Positions 1 through 10,616 of a DNA stretch of 64,000 nt are shown one piece after another. The notes under the pieces are model-generated. The model made no database searches. It was not told the DNA's origin and worked only from the letters and a program-made list of their open reading frames with translations. The number at the start of each line of letters is the position of its first letter. Position 1 is the stretch's first letter. The stretch covers positions 1,612,001 through 1,676,000 of the forward strand of contig WIUZ02000008.1 of assembly GCA_015956445.1 (NCBI GenBank), read 5' to 3'. The stretch comes from Thelephora terrestris (taxonomy: Eukaryota > Basidiomycota > Agaricomycetes > Thelephorales > Thelephoraceae). The position numbers and the translations under genes are program-made.

Positions 1-897
1 GATATCGTGCGTTGGGCAGATTCGTAAATCACACCACCTCTCTTGTTCTCTTTTCCCTGATTCTACCTGACGATACATACTACAAGTACTATACTAACCA
101 CTCGATTAGTGTCGGAAATACATCAACTTCTTGGAACATGACTACGACATGTGCTTGATCGGTTCTTTCTCGTCACATTCCCGCTTCCCCATTGACAACC
201 AGGGGGCTACTACTGAACGTAAGACTGTGATCCCCACACCGCTCATCTGAGGAAACCGGATTACATGGTATGGTCAGCATACTTTTCTGAGTAGGTAAGG
301 GTGAGTCTGGCCATCAGCGTCTTTCTGACTTCAACGCCTTATCATGCATATCCACGGCCATTATTTAGGTATTGATCTTTGATTACAAGTTAGGGCTAAA
401 AGGGGCTGTTAGACTGGACACATGTAGAGGGCGTAGAAGCGATGATGAGGTCGACCATGTTGAAAACGATATTGTAGTCGCGCCTTCACCCCCTTCGCAT
501 GGGAGAACCGAGAGGTTGTTTTGGCTATCGTCGAAGCTCGTCGCTTCCCTGAGAAAAAGGCGTGGTACGCAGGCTGTGAGGATGGACTTGAGCTCTGACG
601 CAGGTGGGGGTCATGTAGACCATGATGATGTCACAAAATATAGATAAGTTTGATATGCACATCATAAGTTAGAGATGGGCGCAAATTGAAAAGCCGCATT
701 TCGGGCGCAATTCCATAAGTAGTGGGGAAGTGCAGCCCCCACGCTTGCCCCACGCTTCTACCCAGACCTTCACTAGACCTGGATTCCCCCAGATACCCTG
801 GTGAGTATTATCTGCCTGGCGGATTGTCCTTATTTATGCCTTGCGTGGCAAGTCTTCGGAATCGGTCCGAAGCTACCCCAGGAAGCACCTAATCGCC
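1..897. other. left-edge spacer, no supported gene
   Basis: No gene can be supported here. A minus-strand frame around 410-610 is open for about 60 codons, but I recognise no family and no splice-consistent extension, so I do not call it. The last 200 bases hold the promoter and leader of the GH85 gene. No TATA box stands out. Confidence 0.5.
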
Positions 898-3431
898 ATG
901 CCTCTCGTGGGTGTGGATCACTCTTTGGACCTCGTTGGCGATGAGGCACCCTACTTTACTTCACTGGAGGAACTAGACTCCTGGATGGACAAGCCATCCA
1001 AGAAATTACGATCGGTACTCTCATACACCCCACGATCTAGAACAGTGTCTGCTCCAAAACAGGGGCGCCTCTTGGTACGTCCATTTGGAATCACCCTAAT
1101 CTGTTAGCTCGAGCTGCTCACACAACCCAGGTCTGCCACGATTACAAGGTGAAACCGATTCCCGACTTTTGTATCGTCTTAGGATAAATAATGCTGAGTC
1201 GGCCCGTCTGCCACCAGGGAGGATACAATGAAAAACCTTCGACGCTCTCGTATACGTTTAATTTCTGGTCACATTGTGAAACTTTTATCTAGTACGTTTT
1301 GCGTTTACCGGGAAACTTGGCGTGGGGTTCCTGATGTTCTCTCGAGCTTTGCACATCATCGGATAACCATCCCGCCTTCAGGGTGGGTCACCGCCGCTCA
1401 CCGCCAAGGGGCCAAAATTCTGGGAACGATGTAAGTCTTGATGAGTACTTCCCAATAATTAATGCCTACTCACGAGCAATCCAGAATATTTGAAGGATCT
1501 GGAGAATCCGATATCCTGCGGCTTCTGCTTGGTCGACCTTCGCCTTCTGTAACCGGTCCCGCTTTGTCCGAACAAACACCCGAATCCATCCCCGTCTCTC
1601 CTCACTATGCCCGCGCCTTGGCAGACCTTGCCCGTCAACGCGGGTTTGACGGCTACTTGCTCAACGTGGAATGTCCCCTTCGCGGTGGTCCAGAACAAGC
1701 GCGAGCGTTGACTGCATGGATTGGCCTCCTTCGATATTACCTTAAAACCCGGGTAGGGGAACACACAGAAATGATCTGGTATGACAGCGTCATTTACACC
1801 GGTAGACTCGCGTGGCAAGATAGACTTAACAACAACAATGTTGTGTTCTACCCCCCTTCGACCGGGTTCTTCACAAATTATTCGGTAGGTGTGGCTGAGA
1901 GGTTTTGCAGTGAAATCCGTTCTCATCAGGAGTGTAATAGTGGCCACCATCTTTTCCTGCCCTCACTGCACAATATGCGCATAATCTAAATTTACCTGGA
2001 AAAATCATCCAGGATATCTACGTGGGGATCGACGTTTGGGGACGTAACCAATACGGTGACGGAGGTTTTGGCACTTACCGAGCCCTCACGCAAATCGCTC
2101 CCAAAGGGCTTGGCCTCAGCGTCGCACTCTTCGGCCAGGGATGGACTTGGGAGACCACGGAGGGGAAGTCTGATTGGACCTGGGATAACTGGTGGAAATA
2201 CGACCGGAAGCTGTGGCTCGGTCCAGAGGATCCCAAAGAGATCGTGCCTGTCCCTCCAATGTCCGAACAATCGTTGAGGAAACAGGCAATCCTCCAAGGC
2301 GTATCCCTCGCCGAACCGTTCATGCCAATCATCTCCTATTTCGAAAATTTGACACCACCTTGTCTGCTCGACCTCCCCTTTGTTACGTTCTTCTCCCCTG
2401 GGATTGGGTTCCGATGGTTCGTTAATGGGAAGGAAGTGATGGACACCCATGAGCGTGGGTGGACGGACGTGCAGAAACAAAGTTCATTGGGAAATCTGAT
2501 TTGGCCAAGACCGACCCCGCTCTGGGAGGAGGGCGGAGGACGTGGAGATATACCCCTTGGATCCACTTCCTTGGATTTCACGGACGCTTGGCTTGGAGGC
2601 ACTTCCCTCAAAGTAACACTGCGTTTTTCCGGGGACGAAGAAGCATATTTCAGGCACGTTTGGCTCCCGCTCCAATCAATCTCCATCTCCAAAGATCAAT
2701 CATACGACATCTTTCTCATCTACAAGACGGACGCTCCCAGCCTGGACCTCGAAACCGCTCTCGCAATTCGCTCTTCCCCGGAGGTCGAGTCACTCGAGTC
2801 CACAACTGTAGAGCTAGAGAATGGCTGGACCGAGCTTCACGTATCCTTCATGCTCCCAAAAGATCGCGCGGGAACAACAGGAGATGTTTTTTCTGTGGTA
2901 GGAATCGTCCTGGGTTTCGCAACAGAGGACCCTTCACAGCCATGCGAACTCCCTATCAACATCGGTATGCTCTCGGCGTACCCCTCCCTACCGAAGCCAC
3001 AGCCAAAGTTGGCCCATCACAAGCCCAGGGTGCTCTGGGCAAACTACTCCAAAAGCATTTTGATGTGGGAGATTGCCGCATATTTCGACCCGATCCCAGG
3101 CGGAACCATGGACCCTCAACCGCCAGATAGCACGGACTTGAAGTGGGAAGTATCCCCCGCGGATACAGCCTACCCGAAGTTTATGTTCTTTAACGTTTAC
3201 GTGGAGTCGCGGGTCACGGTAGCATATTATCGCGGGCCCGAATACGCGACGTTCATCGGAACCACTGGATGGGACGGGCGGGAGAACAGGTTCTATGTGG
3301 AGGACACCATGCTACCCAAAGGGGTAAAGGTCGGAAGCGGAGTAGATGTACGGTTCTATATCCAAGGTGTTACAGACCGAGGGGAGATCCTGCCATGGGT
3401 TGACGGAGCATTCGTGGAAGCGAAGTTGTAG
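898..3431 (+). CDS. cytosolic endo-beta-N-acetylglucosaminidase (GH85)
   Basis: Likely cleaves the chitobiose core of N-glycans on free oligosaccharides or misfolded glycoproteins. Six exons: 898-1074, 1131-1148 (18 nt), 1218-1291, 1347-1430, 1485-1884 and 1941-3431, giving 747 aa. All junctions are GT..AG and in phase. GH85 landmarks appear in order: VCHDYKGGY, YTFNFW, the ITIPPSGW region, LGTIIFEG, then FDGYLLNVE with the catalytic Asn178/Glu180 pair of the family, MIWYDS, NNNNVVFYPP and GIDVWGRNQYGDGG. The long last exon carries the beta-sandwich part. There is no signal peptide, so a cytosolic site is inferred, as for other fungal and animal ENGases. The start is the first in-frame ATG after a stop-containing leader. 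The next gene lies 670 bp downstream on the other strand. Confidence 0.93.
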
Positions 3432-3594
3432 GGTTTATGGTGTTTGTGTCGCCTGCATTTTTCTTGAAGAAACGTTTTATCAAGACAATCTATTGTGATA
3501 TGCGGAAAAAGATTATATATGCGTGTGTTACTGAGTGACTGTCCGTGGGATGTGCACAGTGCACACTCGAATCTAAGTGAATATTTGAGGACTG

Positions 3595-3865
3595 TTAAGG
3601 AAGGCGAAGGACCCCGACCGCTCTGGAGGGTCAGGAACACCGCGAAATGCGGGAACTGGCACCCTTCTACGGCGGATATGTATATTTGCTGTCTAACCTA
3701 TTCCTGCGGACAGTCACTCACTGGATGACTATCCACACGACTCTACATGGTTCTAGACATATTTTTCGAGCCTTTTAAGGGAGATGATAGGACCCCGACC
3801 GTTCTGTAGGGTCAGGAACACCGCGAAACTCGGCAACTGGCACCCTTCTAAGTTACGACGGATAT
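3595..3865. repeat. duplicated ~90-bp structured element (copies 3595-3679 and 3775-3865)
   Basis: Two direct copies lie 180 bp apart in the GH85-PAP2 spacer. Both share GGACCCCGACCG, AGGGTCAGGAACACCGCGAAA and AACTGGCACCCTTCTA (each broken by a few changes) and end in CGGATAT. Each can fold an ACCC..GGGT hairpin, and a second hairpin that is CCGC-GCGG in the first copy and CCG-CGG in the second. Flanking CAGTCACTCACTGG/GTCACCCACTG words recur too, so the repeated unit may be about 180 bp. No coding frame is conserved between the copies. Function unknown. Confidence 0.7.
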
Positions 3866-4099
3866 AATTATGTCTAGAATTGTGGATAGTCACCCACTGT
3901 ACCGGTCAATGGATGGGATAGACGTGAATCGCTTCGAAAGCCTTTTATATCTGTCGCATTGCGTCGAGATAGATGCGCATGACATATTTCCATCTGCATC
4001 ACTGAATGCGCGAAAATGTTTGGGTCTGTGCGGTCGGAAGATTTCCTGAGCTCCTTTCTCAGACAGATCGTTGCTCGATTTTACTCACCATCGACATCT

Positions 4100-4679
4100 T
4101 CAGCGCCACCCGATGAGGGCATCGAGCCATTGCTCTAACCAGTGGCCATATACGTCCACCCCACTGACCCACAGTTTATACGCAATAACGGAGCATATAG
4201 CACCATAAAGACTGCCAGCCGCGATTTGAAGGAGATTATGGTGGCCTCGCCAAACTCGAGAAAAAGCGATTACAACAGCAGATGTGCCTGCCGCAACCGG
4301 GGGCCACACACGGATGTACGGGTGATCTGGAAGCGAAGAATGGATAGGTAACGTGGTGGACGCAAGGACAACTGTGCTAGCGTAGAAGAACACGACCGCT
4401 GAGTGGGTGCTAGGCATACTATCGGGGTCGATAAAACGAAGAGTTTCAGACTGAGGCTTCGGACAATTAATGAGGGCTAAGGCAGTGATGCAATTCATAC
4501 CCGTAAGATTTCAACTTCGTCGCTCCAGGGGGTCGTGGTTGCTTAACAAATATCTTGATAACTTTGACGGAAAGAGCGCAACACAGTGCTGCGCCGCAGA
4601 AATACGCAGCACACACAGAGCGCGTGTAGATCAAGAACGCGGCAGTGGCCCCCGTTATACCGTACGCCCCTGCCGCCAT
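4100..4679 (-). CDS. PAP2-superfamily lipid phosphatase, dolichyl-diphosphatase-like
   Basis: Two exons (4501-4679, 4100-4418) joined across an 82-nt intron give 165 aa. The join recreates SYGMPSTHS, which is the second PAP2 motif. Motif 1 is KIFVKQPRP (K-x6-RP) and motif 3 is SRVWRGHHNLLQ. A Gln in place of the final Asp is typical of the dolichyl-diphosphatase (CAX4/DOLPP1) branch, so a role in recycling dolichyl diphosphate in the ER membrane is inferred. The protein is several-helix membrane-like but short for the family (about 230 aa), so an upstream exon may be missing. The chosen ATG is the first Met in the frame and lies 89 bp from the ATG of the divergent PLC-like gene. Confidence 0.78.
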
Positions 4680-4768
4680 CGAGGCACAAGAAAAGGACAA
4701 TCGGCAGTTTCCGTCCACCCGCTTTCTCCTCCTCCTCCCAATCCTTAAACGTCAATCACCAGCCAAGT

Positions 4769-6270
4769 ATGTTGCTGGGACTCACGCTGGTCGTTCTTTC
4801 TTTTCTCCGCTTTTCAGTCAATGCCGCCACTGTCTGCAATGGTAATACGCAGGTGTGTAGGTATCGTATTGAGCGGTCCATGCGGTCTACCTAATTCCCC
4901 GCCAATTCAGCTCTGCGATCGAAGCTATGGTAACATAACCTACGTCGGTGCGCACGACAGCTATGCAGTTGGCGTGAACAACCGTAAGTTCCGCAGGAAA
5001 TGCTCCTTCTTCCGATCGACTGACTCTGTCATGAAGTGGCCGCAAACCAGGACTACAACAGTGAGTGATGCAATTACCTCCCTGGAATTTATGGTTTTTC
5101 AAATAACTCCGCACCAGTCACTCAACAACTCACCGACGGTATAAGGCTGCTCCAGATGCAAGCACACAACAATTCGGGTACAATCTACCTCTGTCATACT
5201 GCCTGTGTGAGTACCTTTCCTACTCGCGAAGCGGCACATCCCTGAACCAAAATTAGGAACTATACAACGGGGGAACTCTGCTCGACTATCTCAAGACAGG
5301 TAAGAGGCTGTCTACAACTTCCGCTTTACATTAAATCTGAGGAGATGCGCAGTCAAGACGTGGATGGGTGCTAATCCCAACGAAGGTGAGCAATTCTTCA
5401 GCACGTTAGGGTCATTCTAATCTTCTCATCGTATAGTGGTTACCCTACTTATCGTCAATTCGGACAATCTCGCAGCGACACAGTTCGCCTCTGTGTTCGT
5501 GGCTGCCGGCGTTGATTCTATGTCATACTCCCCTCAATCTGCTTCCTTGCCTGCGAGTGGCTGGCCAACCCTTGGAAGTCTGATTGATGCCGGAACCCGC
5601 CTGGTCACTTTCTTGTCCACAACAGCTAGCTTCGAGGCAGTCCCGTACTTGATCGACGGTGAGCCTTCCAACCCTGCATCATCTGGCCATATCTTCCCTA
5701 ACCTAACTTTTCAGAGTTCAGCAACGTTTGGGAGAGTCCATACAATACTGTTGATAATACCGCATTTCAATGTCAGAAGGACCGAGGCACTGGTGATATC
5801 TCGACGTCAATGTTCTTGATAAACCACTACTTGGATACTGAAGTCCTTGGAAATCCCGTCCCAAACGTCGCGGAGGCAAACGTCACCAACGCCGCGAGTG
5901 GTCCCGGATCACTCGGTGAGGAGGTTGCGATATGTGCAGGGTTGTACAACCGCTACCCGAACTTTCTCCTTGTTGACGTACGACCTCTCCCCATCTGACA
6001 TCTTGTTCTATTGACTTAAGCGACCAATAGTTCTACGAATACGGTGGAGGCTCTGTCTTCCAAGTTGCAGCAACTGCCAACGGTGTAACATACACCGGGA
6101 CTGTAGCAACTCCAAAGCCTACCTCAACCTCGAGCTCAGGCGGATCGAACCCTTCTTCAACGAACGGCGGAAATGGGAACTCGGACGGCCGCACAAACTC
6201 TGGATTCGGCATGGCAACACTCTTTACCGTCTGCTGTGTGACTTTAGGGGCATTTTCTGTGTTCATCTAG
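4769..6270 (+). CDS. secreted/GPI-type PLC-like phosphodiesterase
   Basis: Nine exons (4769-4852, 4911-4983, 5037-5060, 5118-5206, 5257-5299, 5353-5385, 5437-5658, 5715-5977, 6031-6270) give 356 aa, all in phase. Residues 1-19 form a signal peptide. The fold is the PLC-like TIM barrel: ITYVGAHDSY (His43) and IYLCHTAC (His87) supply the two histidines of the PI-PLC X family, followed by LTDGIRLLQMQ, WMGANPNEVVTLL and MFLINHYLD. The calcium-binding set of eukaryotic PLC is not obvious, as in other fungal members. The C terminus has a Ser/Gly/Asn-rich linker and a hydrophobic tail ending FSVFI, which fits a GPI signal or membrane anchor. Substrate unknown; cell surface location inferred. Confidence 0.9.
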
Positions 6271-6446
6271 GGACATTATACATGACAATCTCTCATTGGA
6301 CTTCGCTATCTCTCGCATTTTAATCCTTACATCCTTTCATTAACACTCGTTCAGTACCTCGCAACTACGGACATTGTGTCGATTTTAGCGTAGCATCATG
6401 CAGGTGATCGTTCCAACCAAGAACACTGATCATCACCACTGGCATC

Positions 6447-8029
6447 ATGGCTAGACTGTGGTTGACCTTCGGTATACTTACTCCCTTTTTCGCCCTCTTT
6501 ATCGTTCAGCAAACCTCCTTGGCCGAGAACTATTGGCCCTGGTTTCTCGCTACCCATCCAGACTCATCTCAAGCAAGTAGGCAACGATCCGGAGGTGTTG
6601 GTCATGGGCCAAGTCTCATCCAAGAACAAGAACAAGAACTCGGCCAGGGTAACCAAAAACCTCTTCAGGCACCTGGACCTCCGGTTGCGGACCGCCATGC
6701 TTCGAATGTCGAAGGAAACCTTCCAGAGACCGCTTTTGTCCGTCGGATAGTTGCAGTTGGTGACCTTCATGGAGACTTTGGCAACGCGCGAAAGGTGTTG
6801 GAAATGTCGGGGGTCATTGGTGCAGAAGGGGAATGGACTGGGCTTGTAGATTTTTTCGTCCAGACTGGTGATATCATCGACCGGTGAGACATCCTCCCAG
6901 GAACCGCTGTCCATTCCGCCGCTTACATTGTTGTATACAGAGGAGATGACACTGTCGAACTATTCTCTTACATGGACAAGCTACGTGATCAAGCTCTTGC
7001 AGCTGGTGGTATGGTCTTGAGTCATTTGGGAAACCATGAGTGGATGAATGTCATTGGTGAGTGTTGGATACATGTCAATTCTCACATAAGACTCTGATTA
7101 AAATCCCTTGCTTAGGCGATTGGAGGTGCGTTTGCACTATCCTGTTTGCGTGGCCGCTGAATATCCCCCTAGATACGTGTATCCATCGGAAATCAAGACG
7201 TTCGGCTCAGTTGAGGCGAGGGGAAGGATGATAACCAGCGGTCAAATTGGTAAATCCTGGGCGACCAATTATACAACAACCTCCCGCCTCCCCCTTCACC
7301 CTTCACTGGGCCCTCCGAACGCAGATTACGACCCTTCTTTCTCTTCCCCCATCTCTCATTCTGCCCTGTCTTTTGTCCATGGCGGTTTGGCACCGACTTA
7401 CCCGGATCTGACACCATATCCCTCGAAAATCAACGAAATCGCTTCGTCGTTGTTACGAAAGCTGCAAACGAGGAAATTCCCTCTTGTTCATCCGCCGAAT
7501 CCATATCCTGGACTACCGAAGACGGCAACGAAGGAGGAGAATAGGCTGTACGGAGGAGACGGACCACTGTGGTACCGTGGTTGGGCCCTGGATGAGGATG
7601 AGGGTGTCAAAGGTGGACTGTGCGATAGGGCAGACGCCGTTATGGAGAAGATTGGGGTAAGGAGGTTGATTGTCGGACACACCCCCGACTTCGAGGTTTG
7701 TGACCATTCTTCGGTGTGCGCTCTCAGTAACAATTTGGCTCTTGCAGAAAATTGTTTCGCGGTGTGGAGGAAAGATAATCATTATTGACACAGGTTCGTC
7801 CATTCGGTTCTCCCTGTTCAAGCAGTTCTCAGTATGTGACCTCATAGGGATCTCGCATGCGTATGGCGGAGTGCTGTCTGCATTGTCTATTACTTATAGC
7901 CTAACGCCCCTCCCTCCCACCGAGGGCGGAGAAGCGCGATGGAAAGAACGTGAGACGGTTGTCGCCGTTTATCCCGATAGACAAGACATTCTAGCCGACG
8001 ATGCGAGGGAGATTACTGGGGAACTGTAA
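6447..8029 (+). CDS. Shewanella-like calcineurin-type metallophosphatase
   Basis: Six exons (6447-6883, 6941-7056, 7116-7125, 7173-7695, 7748-7793, 7848-8029) give 437 aa. The third exon has only 10 nt (encoding the end of G-D-W-R), yet both flanking introns are GT..AG and the phase closes. Metallophosphatase blocks are complete: VAVGDLHGDF, TGDIIDRGDD, LGNHEW, FVHGG and LIVGHTP. The order and the GD-x-R-Y-V-Y block after GNHE match the Shewanella-like (SLP) phosphatase group. Residues 3-26 form a hydrophobic signal anchor, so the enzyme probably sits in the secretory pathway. It likely dephosphorylates proteins; no specific substrate can be read. The last exons hold the CGGKIIIIDTGIS and AYGG elements. 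Qri7 starts 152 bp downstream on the same strand. Confidence 0.9.
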
Positions 8030-8181
8030 CGCAGAATTTGCATCGTTTTTATCACGGTTAAGACCACTTTGTACTAGGACGTTGCCCTACAAGTTATCGC
8101 GTTCTCTCTTCCGCCAGTCACTCAGGCTGTCCGATCTTCTTTCATTACCACTCCGATCTTCTGACGTGTCCATTCCCGCCC

Positions 8182-9658
8182 ATGCTTCAACGGGTCACAA
8201 AAATCAAACACCCCCCGTTGCGACTCTTCAGACTCCAAAATTACCGTCGCTTTACGGTACTGGCCTTGGAATCTTCTGCTGACGACACCTGCGCGGCAAT
8301 AGTCAACTCCGACAGGGAAATTGTTTCAAACGTCGTGGTGAAGCAACATTCATAGTAAGCCGTTTGCGCCGGAAAATCTTAGAGACGATGCTGGACGCAT
8401 TTCGTACGCAGTCATGAACAGTTTGGTGGCATACATCCTATGCATGCGATTTGGGCCCACCAAAGATATATGGCAAGAGCTTTCAGACCCTAAGTCGAGA
8501 CCCGCTCCTGATCCTTCTCTCGGAAGCCAGGAGCTGTAAGGAAGGCTCTCCGGGATGCAGGAATGACGTTGAGTAGTATCGACGGAATCGCATACACGAG
8601 AGGGCCAGGTACATAGTCGGTTAGGACCCCTTTCTCAGCGGCTCAGCAGACTTCGTCAAGGTATGGCCGGTTGCTTGAGTGTATGCTCGAACGCAGCGAA
8701 GACCCTTGCAGCCGCAACAGGCAAACCCTTAGTCGGCGTGCATCATATGGTACGTCTTGCTGCTGTGAATCAAGCCAATCGCAGAGCTTTAGGTTTCACG
8801 TTCTAGCAAGCCCACGCCCTGACGCCATTCTTGACGACGCCTGACATCAACTTCCCTTTTATCACTCTGTTAATCTCCGGCGGGCACACCCTACTCTTAC
8901 TGGCGCGATCACGGAGGTCGTTTCAAACCTTGGCGACCACACCCGACGAATCGATTGGAAACGTGTTTGATAAGGTGTCTAAAATGCTCAAAATTAGTTG
9001 GGGGGAGTTGGGGCCGGGTGCTGCGTTGGAGCAGTTCTGCCTGACCGGTGACGATCAACGACTACCCGAAATTGTTCCCCAGCTTCCGAGAGGGCAACCT
9101 GGGAAACTGGGGTTCTCGTACAGCGGCTTGCACTCTTCCGTTGAACGTTACATCTCTGCGCGGAACGGCGAGTTAGATGGTCCGACGAAACTTGCGCTTG
9201 CTCGTGCATTTCAGACCGCTGCTGTCAGCCAACTGGAAGAAAAGCTTCTATTGGGGCTACGCTGGTGCCGACAAAATGGGATCACCATCAAAGACATAGT
9301 TGTCAGCGGTGGTGTGGCAAGCAATAAGTTCCTCCGGGAGAGGTAAACCTCGTCCTGTTTATCGATACCCCCTGAACTGATGTTACGTCTTAATGACCAG
9401 GTTAGAGTTGGGGTGCCAAGACTTTAAGTCCGACGTCCGCCTAGTGTTCCCCCCACAGGAATTATGCACCGGTAAGTGGGCGTTTTCCCCTTTAATATAA
9501 CCGATGAAGCTTGAAGAGGTTGCTCATGTTTCCGTTCTCCTTGACAAGACAACGCAGTGATGATAGGTTGGGCATCGATGGATCGATTCCTCGCGCAAGA
9601 TTACGACGAGTATGAGATAGAGACACGTCCAAAGTGGAACATAGAAGAGCTACAGTAG
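8182..9658 (+). CDS. QRI7: mitochondrial tRNA N6-threonylcarbamoyladenosine synthase (Qri7/OSGEPL1)
   Basis: TsaD/Kae1-family enzyme that transfers threonylcarbamoyl to A37 of tRNA. Seven exons (8182-8354, 8412-8472, 8527-8608, 8661-8749, 8807-9342, 9401-9471, 9549-9658) give 373 aa. Family blocks are present: VLALESSADDTCAAI, FGGIHPMHA, IDGIAYTRGPG, CSNAAKTLA, VGVHHMQAHAL (metal-binding HxxxH), LISGGHT, FDKVSKMLK, GFSYSGL, VVSGGVASN and DNAVMIGWA. The first 20 residues are basic (MLQRVTKIKH...), consistent with a mitochondrial presequence and with Qri7 rather than Kae1. The intron at 8473-8526 is GC-AG: reading through it hits a stop, while splicing gives HQRYM-PGAVRKAL, the expected family sequence. 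The gene is convergent with LSM7 (59 bp apart). Confidence 0.95.
8473..8526 (+). other. GC-AG intron in QRI7
   Basis: Donor ATG/GCAAGA, acceptor CGGAAG, length 54 nt, with CTGAT as a candidate branch site. No GT donor restores the frame. Read-through meets TAA within ten codons. Confidence 0.8.
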
Positions 9659-9717
9659 CTGAACAGAGAATACAATCCCATCCCTGATTATCGATCTGTC
9701 GCATGAGTGAGAGGAGT

Positions 9718-10298
9718 TTACTCCTGGGCCAGGAAAGGATTTGCAATCTCTTCATGACCATCCACGGGGCTGAGAAGGGTGATCGTTGGACCACGTAGGA
9801 CAACCAGGCCGAGGGAGCGTGTCGTTTGTTCGGATTCTACTCGGGTGCGAAGAGAAAGCACATGGTCAGGGCATGGGGGGTTTTGAAGTCAATAAACAAA
9901 CAGACCGGTCTGGAAGATTTCCTGGACGTCATCGAGGACGAGGTTCAAGAGTTGGTCGAAACCCTTCAGGACGCCTGTCACTGTGACGGGATTGATCACC
10001 TTGAGCATCTCCTCGTTGCCCGGTGCGGAGAAGTGACCGCGTGCGCACCTTCTCTCCCGCCGGTGAATTTTACCCTGATTTTTTCGTTCATATATCTCGA
10101 GAGATCCAGGATCGCTTCGCGTTTCGGTTTGTCCATCGTTGGCTGTGGTCCCTGCGGGCCATGGTGCTTGCCACCTCCCCTAGAGTTTCCAGGGCCACCT
10201 CCGCGATGACTTCCTCTGGGTGGACCTCCTCTTCCCTTAAATCCGAGTCAGACTCAGATGATTTTGTAGAACCAGATTACACTCACTCGATCTGCCAT
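9718..10298 (-). CDS. LSM7: U6 snRNA-associated Sm-like protein LSm7
   Basis: Four exons (10287-10298, 10049-10235, 9906-9980, 9718-9836) give 130 aa. Exon 1 codes only M-A-D-R. After a Gly/Arg/His-rich N-terminal stretch the Sm fold is clear: ILDLSRYMNEKIRVKF, GREVTGVLKGFDQLLNLVLDD (Sm1) and LGLVVLRGPTITLLSPVDG (Sm2), ending NPFLAQE. LSm7 is part of the Lsm1-7 ring (cytoplasmic mRNA decay) and the Lsm2-8 ring (U6 snRNP). The last acceptor is a tandem site (GAGTAG), so two proteins differing by one residue are possible. I chose the downstream TAG. It is divergent from importin beta across 318 bp. Confidence 0.93.
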
Positions 10299-10616
10299 GG
10301 ATGATTGATTTCAGCTTCAAACCAAGGGGGATGTTCGCGCGACGCGTTAAAGGGTGGGATCTTCCTCTCGCTCGGCTACAGATAATAGTAAAAATGAGCT
10401 AAAAATCTGAATAAAACCTAATCGTGTCCAGCCATGCGGTGCCGTCGTGTGTAAGTTTGTTTTGGAAATAAACGGTGAAAGAGACCGACATCCTCCCTTG
10501 CCCAACGCCATTCCTTCCTTATCCTCAACCGCCATCATCTCTGGCTGAACGACACTGAAGACGATCCGTTTGACGTCCTCAATCTCAAGAACTCTTTCTC
10601 TCTTTCCCTGACGGCC
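10299..10616. promoter_or_regulatory. divergent LSM7/KAP95 promoter region
   Basis: A 318-bp gap between two opposite start codons. It is pyrimidine-rich next to the KAP95 ATG (CTTTCTCTCTTTCCCTG), as is common at fungal housekeeping starts. No TATA box is evident. Confidence 0.5.
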
